Translations under genes and position numbers: made by a program
Shown: positions 55,733 through 64,000 of the stretch, in pieces
Position numbering within the stretch: the first letter of the stretch is position 1
Layout of the letters: every line of letters begins with the position of its first letter
Assembly (NCBI GenBank): GCA_963514095.1
Contig: OY741270.1
Coordinates: 23,414,056-23,478,055 of the forward strand
Length of the DNA: 64,000 bases
Direction of reading: 5' to 3'
Source: Eutrigla gurnardus
Taxonomy: Eukaryota; Chordata; Actinopteri; Perciformes; Triglidae
The notes under the pieces: model-generated
Told to the model about the DNA's origin: nothing
What the model saw: only the letters and a program-made list of their open reading frames with translations
Database searches by the model: none

Positions 55733-57973
55733 GGCAACTTTATTTGTATAGCACATTTCATCCACAAGGCAGACTCAAAGTGCTTCACATCATGACATGT
55801 CATACAATAAAGTGAAGAAAAAAGAATTAAAATAAAATAAAGGCAAAATTAAAATGCATTACAGAAAGACAAGGAGAATAAAAACATATTTGCAATAATT
55901 AAAAACAGTGCAGACATTAAAAGATTTAGCAGAAAGCTATGGTGAACATAAAAGTTTTCAGTCTAGTTTTAAAAGTGGTCAGAGTTGGGGCAAGTCTTAC
56001 ATCTTCAGGAAGTTTATTCCAGCTATTTGTTGCATAGTGACTAAATGATGCTCTTCCGTGATTGTTGTTTACTCTGGGAATCACTAACAGATTGGTCTCA
56101 GAAGATCTTAGTGGTCTAGAAGGCTTATGTAGTGGGAGCATATCAGTGATATACTTCGGTCCTAGACCATGTAGTGATTTATATGTGAGCAGGAGGATTT
56201 TTAAATCAATCCTCTGACATACAGGGAGCCAATGTAAGGATTTAAGAATTGGTGTAATGTGCTCACATTTTTTGGTCTTTGTAAGAACTCTAGCAGCAGC
56301 GTTCTGAACTGTAGCTGCCTGACAGTTTTTTTCGGAAGACCTGCAAAGAGACCATTACAGTAGTCTAGCCTACTAGTAATAAAGGCATGTACAAGTTTTT
56401 CTAAGTCTTGAGCTGACATGAGCCCTCTAAGTCTTGCTACATTTTTGAGGTGTTGTGGAAAAATGAATCTGCCCAATAAAGATCAACAACCAGGATCAGC
56501 TTTTTCTCCGAGGTTTATTCCACTAAGTATTCTCATCTGCAGAAGAAAGTACTGTTCACCCCTGCCTTCTGATGCAAAGGTTCAGAATCAGCAGGAACGA
56601 CCCTGAGTCTAACAACAATCAGGCGTCACAGTCCTGAAATTATCTTATGTCAATGTGGCACTCATGTTCATAACATCTACAAACAGGCATTCATTTTCGT
56701 CATAGCATAACAGTCAGATGAGGAGATGTGGATCGACGTCTGGCCTGACAAATATTCTGATTATAAATTACAAACATCCAAAATTCCCATTACAGAGTTG
56801 ATAGTAGGCTGATTTTCTTACTGATTTAATGTGACTGTCGAAATGTAAATCAGAATCCATAATAACCCCAAGATTTCTGGTTTTGTTTGTGGTTTTCAGG
56901 GACAGAGAGTGAAGGTGTTGAATTACTTTAAACCTTTCTTTTTTAGCACCAAAAACAATTATCTCAGTTTTGTCCTCATTTAGTTGTAGGAAGTTTTGGC
57001 ACATCCAGTCTTTGACTTGTTCAATGCACTGGCACAGAAGATCTATGGGGCGATAGTCGTTTGGTGATAGTGCTACATAGATTGGGGTGTCATTGGCATA
57101 GCAATGGTGCTCGATGTTATTATTTTGCATGATTTGTCCTAGTGGCAGCATGTAGATGTTGAATAAAGTCGGCCCCAAGATTGAACCTTGGGGGACTCCA
57201 CACGTTACATTGGTAGGTTCTGATACATAGTCGCCAATGGAAACAAAATAGTTCCTATCTTGTAGATATGACTTGAACCAGTTTAAGACTGTGCCTGAGA
57301 GCCCCACCCAGTTTTCCAACCTGTCCAAAAGTATTGAGTGGTCAACCATGTCAAATGCAGCACTGAGGTCTAATAGCATTCATATTGAAGTTTTGCCAGA
57401 GTCTGTGTTGAGACGGATGTTATTTACAACTTTAATAAGGGCCGTCTCGGTGCTATGAAAAGGTTGAAATCCTGACTGGAAGTTGTTGTGGCAGCCAGTT
57501 GAAGCCAGGAAGTGATTTAGTTGTTGGAGGACAACTTTCTCAATTATTTTACTTATGAAGGGTAGATTTGAAATTGGTCTGTAGTTGTTGATAATTGAGG
57601 CATCTAGGCTGGGCTTTTTTAGAAGAGGTTAAATGACTGCAGTTTTGAAGGCCTTTGGGAAATTGCCTGATTGAATAGAGTTATTAACTATTTGCAATAC
57701 GTCTATTGATAGGCAGTCAAAAATATTCTTAAAAAAGTTGGTAGGTAAAGCATCAAGGCAGCAGGTGGATGATTTTAGATTTATTTCTATCGCACTTTTT
57801 AAGACTAAATTGTAGGCCCAGAGGCTCTCTTTATAGATGTCATGGTGAATATGAAGTTTAGTACTCCAAGAGGATTCGTTCAGCCTTCCTGCCTCTCTTC
57901 TCTGGGCTGTCACAACAGCAGCTTTTCTCCAGGGTGCCTTTTGCTTACCAGAAATTGTTTTAACCGTTTTAGG
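55733..57973 (-). mobile_element. L2-like LINE, decayed
   Basis: Minus-strand. The RT frame 57379-56768 has LLDLSAAFDMVDH, GVPQGSILGPTLF and a catalytic box changed to YANDT, so the first Asp is lost. C-terminal pieces follow at 56476-56201 (SRLDYCNGLFAGLP) and 56141-55926. An unrelated segment of about 280 bp sits at 56478-56757. The 3' end is the AAGGCAAGGCAACTTTATTTG tail common in fish LINEs. Confidence 0.75.
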
Positions 57974-58440
57974 TCATGTTCATTATGAAAAATGTTGTGT
58001 TGATCATCTCAGCATCATATCTGATATTACACCTGATAGTACAGAAGCTTTCTTATTAGATTGTGATATTTAATATCAACTACATTTTAGATATGAATTG
58101 GTTCTTTTTTTCTGTGTACTGTTGTTATATTCCATCGTTTTGTGCAGCTATCAGTAGAGACACTGTTGAGGACTTTATCAGCGGCTATAGTGCAACAAGA
58201 TTTTAACCTCCCCAGCTCACTCTCAAAGAGACTGAATGAACTGATAAGAATATGAGTTTAAAACTGCATGTGGAAGAGCGTCTGTGAGTCTGTTTCAGTT
58301 TTATTTAGAGTCATTGTGGTTCTGCTTGGTGACTCTGCTTGGTGTTGTGTTCACTGGACCAGTTATTCTCATCACCGTCTCTTCAACAACCCTCTGCACC
58401 TGCAGCAGGCCGTTCTCACTTCAGTCACACTGAAGGAGGT
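57974..58440. other. V-flank sequence without a V
   Basis: Copy of 13140-13624, including the beta-type V 3' flank that normally leads into an RSS and V exon. Confidence 0.65.
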
Positions 58441-58458
58441 TTTTGTACGGCGACAAAT
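58438..58458 (-). other. Orphan half-RSS (nonamer and 12-bp spacer only)
   Basis: GGTTTTTGT (58438-58446) and the spacer ACGGCGACAAAT (58447-58458) are present. The heptamer and V are gone: the next base starts GTTGATACATTTTAAGGG, the flank found left of V8. Not usable for recombination. Confidence 0.8.
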
Positions 58459-58881
58459 GTTGATACATTTTAAGGGATAACAAATACTAAAAAGGTAAAC
58501 ACTTCTTTAAAAGTATAAAATGTTCCAGGTCTCACTGCTTTCAGCACCAAGACACAAGAACAGACAGTAGTTTGTCTAAACAATGGTTTGATGTTTTTTT
58601 TTCAGATGAATTCAAAAATAATTTCCCTGAATTGGAGCAGAAACAACACGGTTGCAGCTGGAGGCCCGATCACTCTGAACCAAGGTTGGGCTGATAATGA
58701 AACTGGAGAAATATCTGAAAATGTTAAGAAATAATACTTTGAAGTGAGAGGCAGAGATCCCAGTAATGTGTGTGCTTGGTGAGGTTTATGTCAGCTCTGT
58801 GTTCACTGGTCTGTGTCTCCTCAGCAGCTGCAGAAGGTTCCTGCTGGAACAGCTCAGCTTCTCTGCAGTCTGACTGAGGGA
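58459..58881. other. Interval before V12
   Basis: Non-coding, same as 32036-32457, ending in the alpha-type V flank. Confidence 0.55.
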
Positions 58882-58909
58882 GGTTTTTGTACGACGAGAA
58901 ATCACTGTG
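58882..58909 (-). other. V12 12-RSS
   Basis: Intact heptamer and nonamer; one spacer change (GACGAGAAAT). Confidence 0.94.
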
Positions 58910-59368
58910 TGAACACAGGCCCACTGTGGACACTCATACAGTAATAAACTGCTGCATCTTCAGCCTGAACTCCACTGATGGTCAAAGTGAAGTCAGAGCT
59001 GCTTCCACTGCCACTAAACCGAGATGGTGTTCCTGATTGACGTGTGCTAGCGTAATATATCAGGAGCTTTGGAGGCTGTCCAGATTTCTGTTGATACCAG
59101 TACAAAAACTGATATCCACTACTTGTGTAAACAGGCTGACTATTCTTGCAGGTGAGAGCGACAGTGGATCCTGGAGTAGATGTCACTACTGGAGGCTGAG
59201 TCACAGTCACCTGACCGCTGCATCCTGCAGGACAAAACAAATCATTCATTCATCAGCAGAAGGAAAGGAGAGAAAAGGCGAGGCGTCGTGTTTAAGATGT
59301 TGCCGAGCCAACAAACCTGTAAACCAGCAGCAGGCCAGCGTCCAGATGAGGATGGTGATGAGAGTCAT
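58910..59368 (-). CDS. V12, Ig light-chain V segment
   Basis: Leader exon 59368-59317 (donor GTTTGT instead of GTTCGT), V exon 59224-58910 (315 bp), open. CDR1 QPVYTSSGYQFL is long. The germline CDR3 is the shortest here (MSVHSGPV, Met replacing Gln after the Cys). FR1 ends LTCKNS, as in V4. Mixed class: alpha flank, LINE upstream. The block to its right mirrors that of V9, so a further V is expected beyond the window. Confidence 0.92.
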
Positions 59369-59433
59369 GGTGGTTGTGGTCTCTGCTGTGTTGACTGACA
59401 GATCTGAGTCCTGCAGTGTTGAACTCACAGGAC

Positions 59434-59478
59434 TATAAAGCTTCTCAGTTCACTGGAGGATCAGCTGACGATGCAAAT
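59434..59478 (-). promoter_or_regulatory. V12 promoter with canonical octamer
   Basis: ATTTGCAT at 59478-59471, E-box and TATA-like box. Confidence 0.8.
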
Positions 59479-59840
59479 TGCCTGCCCCTCATAATACGGG
59501 ACCGTCCCACGTTTATGAACTTTAAGACTCATTTAAAATTGTGGCTCAGGGAAAATCAAAGCTGCACTCACTTTTAACTGCATCACACACTTCATCATGT
59601 GTGTCACTCACATGTCCTGTTGCATCTTGTCTTGTCTGTTAGTGTTTGTCTTGACCCTCAGATTAAATATGAGGGTGTTGTATGTATGTTTCTTTGTTTT
59701 TATGTTTTCTATGTTTTCTGCCTGGGTACAATAGATGAAAACTAGCCATTGTACTATCAAGTATTTACATTGTGTATTTAAACTGATGTCCATAAATATG
59801 CACTGTCCCTATTAAATAAACAAATAGTTCAATAAATAAA
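59478..59840 (+). mobile_element. LINE 3' fragment abutting the V12 octamer
   Basis: Same insertion as at V2, with one GTTGTT unit fewer. Confidence 0.75.
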
Positions 59841-60217
59841 GCCTCCTCTCTATGGGAATGATTTCTCTGAGTTGTATTTGTTTCACACAAAGAGAAACAA
59901 TTTATTCATCAAGAATGTAGCATGAACCATAAACCATCATTAAATAAAACTGGATCATAATGAGCCTGTTTTTGTATTTCTTTTTAATTCAACATGAAAA
60001 ATACCGTCTTGATATTTTCAGTATCTAATACATCTGTTAGTAGAGGAGATGGTCGTATGTTTATTTCACTGTGACATTTGAAGAGAAAGTTGGATGCAAA
60101 CATGAGAAGACATCAGCTGTAAAAATGATCACATATGTTTTCAAAACCTCTCCCCCTGACTCAGAAAACCCAGCATGACAATCAGAGTTATTGGCAACAT
60201 CATCCTGAAGCAGTTTT

Positions 60218-60480
60218 CAGTGTGAGTACGAGAAAACAGTTCAGACTCACGGTGACACGAGAACTTAAAACTGCGAGGAGCAGCGATGCATTCAAATCAT
60301 GCAAAACCCGTTTGGGCCCAGCTGTGGTTGTGGAAGTGAAAGGGAGAGAGGAGGTGGAGGAAGTAGAGGCTACATCTCCCTGTGGACTGATCCAGAACAT
60401 GAAGAAACTGCTGACTCTCTGTTTCTCACCTCTCTGCTGTTTCTGTCTGTGTCAACTTTCCCAAAGGCCTTTGTACTGAT
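60218..60480. promoter_or_regulatory. Candidate enhancer module, copy 6
   Basis: CAGCTG 60319-60324 and GGAAGTGAAA 60332-60341. Sequence to the right of about 60395 differs from the other copies, which localises the shared part to the motif cluster and its left side. Confidence 0.5.
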
Positions 60481-60652
60481 AAATAGTTGCATGCTGCCCT
60501 CTGCTGGCTGTTAATGGAGATGCTCCAGATGTGACACTGATGGATTTTTAGGGGATCAATCATGTGTGAAGGGTTAATGATCCCTTTAGAGGCTTTAATT
60601 CTTCAAACAAATTCAGGGCTTCATCCCAAAGCTGTGTGTATGGATTACATTT

Positions 60653-61513
60653 ACATTTACATTTACATTTAGGTCATTTAGCAGACACTTTTCTCCAAAG
60701 CGACTTACAATAAGTACATTTGTCAAAAGAAGGAAACATAGAAACCACAACGTATCATTGCCGATAAAGTAAGAGCTAAAAATAGAACAAGTGTTAGGTC
60801 CTCATCTGTGTAAAGTAGTACCTTAAGAGCAACAGTGCTATGATCAGAGTGCTATAGGTAAGGGTGTTTTTTTTTTGGTGGGGTGGGGGGGGGGGTTAGC
60901 GGGTCATGCTATGTAGAGTCGAGGTGAAGTCTGAACAGGTGAGTCTTGAGCCTTGAGACTCTGCTGTCCTGACATTAGTCGGGAGTTGGTTCCACCACTG
61001 AGGACCAGAACAGAGAAGAGTCTGGACTTTGCTGAGCGACATTTGTTTGATTTCAGCGATGGTGGTACCAGCCGGCCAGCTGAAGTAGAGGAGCGAAGTG
61101 CTCGCTTCGGGGCATGAGGTTTGACCAGTGTTTGAAGGTAGATGGGTGCCGTTCCATTGATGGCCCTGAAGGCCAGTGCCATCGTCTTGAATTGGATGCG
61201 TGCTGCAACAGGGAGCCAGTGGAGGTCACGGAGGAGGGGGGTCACATGGGAGAATTTGGGTAGATTGAAGATAAGGCGTGCTGCAGCATTCTGGATACGC
61301 TGCAATGGTTTAATCACAGAGGCCGGGAGTCCGGCCAGGAGAGAGTTGCAGTAGTCAAGGCGGGAGATGACCAGTGCTTGGACCAGGAGTTGCGTTGCAT
61401 CCTTTGTGAGGAAAGTCCGAATCCTGCGGATATTGTAGAGGGCAAACCTGCAGGATCGAACCACAGCAGTGATGTTGGGGGTGCAGGATAGTTGGTCATC
61501 GATAGTTGGATTA
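60653..61513 (-). mobile_element. L2-type LINE end
   Basis: Minus-strand RT C-terminus of 186 aa (61464-60904) with ISRLDYCNSLLAGLP, RIQNAAARLIFNLPK and LLRDLHWLPV, followed by the ATTTAC tail. 5'-truncated. It is the fuller paralogue of the copies at 27716 and 43196. Confidence 0.8.
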
Positions 61514-61595
61514 TGAAATCATATTCTGCTTTATATGTCTCTGCTCTATTTTGTTACTGATTTTATAATATATGATATTATTGTAAGCTCCTATG

Positions 61596-62517
61596 TGTCA
61601 GGACTGGACTTGAAGGAGGACTCAGGCGCAGAGTGAGGACAGTAGAACCAAGCTTTTATTCGCAGACTTTGCAAGATTCCAATAAACAGAGTGACAACGA
61701 AATTCGGCTATGAAATGCTTGATCCCTGACTTCAGGAAAAAGGGAGAGACGGGGAAGGGAAAGGGTAGGCAGCGGACGCAACAAACACCAAAACGGAAAA
61801 GCGCTCCGAAGGGGAGGATACAAAAGAAAAGGCTAACTAATCGTCTACTCTAGCGAGGACTAATCTATGAACTTTAATAAACAGAAAACGCTCCAAAAGG
61901 GAGGATACGGGGCTACAAAAGGATTAACTACTCTTACTCTATGAATAACTCTAGAACGTAAAAACTCTCCAAAAGGGAGGGCACGAGGCTACGAAAAGGA
62001 ATATCAACACTAACACTAGGAAGAACTCAAGAACAGAAAACGCTCCAGCAAGGGAGGAATATAACAATATCGCTAACAGGGCTAAAGAACAGAAAACGCT
62101 CCCAAAAGAGGAGGACAAAAACTACGACGAGAATACAAACTAAGGTAAATCACTACTACGAGAATATCTAACTATGAACCTGGAACTTAAAACATTACAA
62201 AACCAAAAATCACTCGTCTTGAGGAAAACCTGAAACTCTGGAATATACAAAACTTGGTCGAGAACGATAGCTGTGGTCAAGGGCTGGACGTATACGTGGG
62301 ACGAAATACTCTGGCAAGGAGACAGGGGAAGACACAGACTATATAGACATCAGGGAGGGGAGCACAGGGGACAACAATCAGGGATTAGGGATGACGTCAG
62401 ACCGGAGACACATGAGGAAGAGCAAGTGACCTGAAACGAGAGGAGAGTTACTTTTCAAAATAAAACATTCACAAGACAGAAAACCCAAGACAGGACACCC
62501 CTCACCGCTGTGTGACA
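61596..62517. mobile_element. LTR-like insertion, second copy
   Basis: TGTCAGGACTGG to GTGTGACA with CTATG duplications (61591-61595, 62518-62522); same element and site as 44024-44950. Confidence 0.7.
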
Positions 62518-62859
62518 CTATGGGTTTCATGCCTCTCCTTGTTTTGTCTCCTCTGTTTCTGTTGTGCATTTTAATTGTGTTAAATTAATAAAATCAAAAA
62601 TATTATTCTGCTTTTTTTCTCCAATAGAAATTTGAATAAGTTTAACATCATCAAGCGTTCCACAAACATCCGTGTGAAACAGGTTCAATTATTTGCAGCT
62701 CTGACACATTTCAGCTGAGATTTGAGTCACTTCCTGTTAGGAAAGTTTATTTAAAAAATATTTGACTCTTCATCCTAAAAGAAGCAAGAAGTTTTGTCCA
62801 GTTGGGACTGATTTCCTCCTCTGAGACGTTTGATGAATTGTCTTCATGATACAGACTGA

Positions 62860-64000
62860 TTTTTGATTGATTGATTAAATGTATTAAATGTATTATTGTG
62901 TCATGCATAATCAATATGCCCAGCCCACAAGGGCTTACAAGACACCAATATTAGACAACAAAAAGACCAGAAACCAAAAGTAGATGCTTAACAACACTAA
63001 TACTAAATAAACCATCCTGACGTTTCTTCCAGGCTTTTGCAACAAAAGAGGCTAACTTAAAAACATTGAAATGAAACAACCCTTCAATCCTGTCATCATC
63101 AGTGCTCCAAAACATTTCAGGATACTGAATAAACATTTAGTTGAAAAAAGGTATTCTCAGCTCATCATAAAAAGGACAATATAAAATCAAATGAGATTCA
63201 TTTTCTACCTCTCCTAAGTCACAAAGTTCACAAAGTCTGTGTTCCTCTGGGATGTTTTTAAATCTGCCGACTTCAAGGGCCAGAGGAAGGATTCCTGTTC
63301 TTAACTGAGCACACAAGGATCTTTGATTTCTCCCTAAGTTTGCTTTTACATTAAATTCAGTAGCATAGTTATGTTTGATTTGAATATATGTTCGTAATTT
63401 CGGTTTTAACAAGATGTCATTTAACCACTTTTTTTCCAATCCAAAGAGTAACTTTTCTCTAATTGTGTTTCCACTGCATGATAAATTATTTCTATAGATA
63501 TACTGTAGTTCAGCTTCTCTGAAGACAGCATGAAGCTCTGCAGCCCATGGACCATTCTGAACTTCACTCCAAAGGAAAACCTTCTTACTGATCCTATTAT
63601 CTGACATATTAAAGAAACGATTCCACAGTCTAATCATTTCACATTTCCTCCTTATTGATCCAGGAATCCAACCCATGTCACCCTGAGCAGCAACTTTATG
63701 AATGCCCAGAAAACAACGTATAGCTCTGTTTTGTACTGCATCTGAAATTTACCTTTCTTTAAATCCCCATATCCCTGCAGCATAATTCATAATAGGAGAA
63801 ACACATGCATCATACAGTTGAGAGTAAGTGGAATATCCCAGGTCTTTACATATTTGTAAATTGTTAACAACAGACCCCAAAGCTCTGCTAGCTGAACCAG
63901 CCAAGAGTTTAATTCCATTTCCGTAAGTCATAAATTCATCAAGAGGGAATCCCAAATATTTGTACTCAGATTCATATTCCAATGTCATGTTCCAGAAAGT
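62860..64000 (-). mobile_element. LINE fragment, right edge of window
   Basis: Paralogue of 45295-46682. Frames 63988-63749 and 63676-63137 include KYLGFPLDEF, NYAAGIWGF, MGWIPGSIRRK and the CELCDLGEVENESH C-terminus, here in one frame with LGRNQRSLCAQLRTG. A stop at about 63748 splits the two. It continues past the window end. Confidence 0.8.

Overview
The window is a stretch of a teleost fish immunoglobulin light-chain locus, and the transposon mix suggests a percomorph. It holds 12 V segments, all on the minus strand, and five J-C pairs, all on the plus strand. Each V is a leader exon, a 92-bp intron and a V exon that ends at a 12-spacer recombination signal (RSS). Each J carries a 23-spacer RSS. 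V with 12-RSS and J with 23-RSS is the kappa arrangement. The V framework (QVTVTQPP start), the FGGG J and the single C1-set C exon ending in SQCKA fit the teleost kappa-like L1/L3 group. The isotype is my reading from sequence character, not from a search.

Layout from left to right: V1-J1-C1 (1-2557); V2 with an LTR-like insert, then V3-J2-C2 (3020-9862); a LINE fragment, tRNA-like sequences and V4, a frameshifted V (10526-14220); a minisatellite-bearing LTR fragment; V5 with an LTR, minisatellites, then V6-J3-C3 (16395-25646); V7 with nested L2, LTR and LINE insertions, then V8-J4-C4 (26111-35014); a 4.2-kb DNA transposon with long terminal inverted repeats and remains of a Ulp1-type protease gene (35133-39341); V9, LINEs, V10 with an LTR, then V11-J5-C5 (40897-55228); an L2-like LINE; an orphan half-RSS where a V has been lost (58441-58458); V12 and the start of another repeat block that runs off the right edge.

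Because V and J point in opposite directions and each RSS lies on the left of its coding segment, every V-to-J joining here must be an inversion. A J-C pair can use V segments on either side. All V promoters have a TATA-like box, a CAGCTG E-box and an octamer. Six have the canonical octamer; its last base was supplied by a LINE fragment. The J-C introns and six copies of an intergenic module carry a PU.1/IRF4-type composite motif (GGAAGTGAAA), so they are candidate B-cell enhancers.

The unit of evolution is a duplicated cassette of about 7-15 kb. V flank types, CDRs and transposon insertions are shared in conflicting patterns, which points to repeated unequal crossing-over and exchange between V exons. 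There are no bacterial features. Single-exon ORFs outside the V, J and C exons and the retroelements are mostly chance or minisatellite ORFs.
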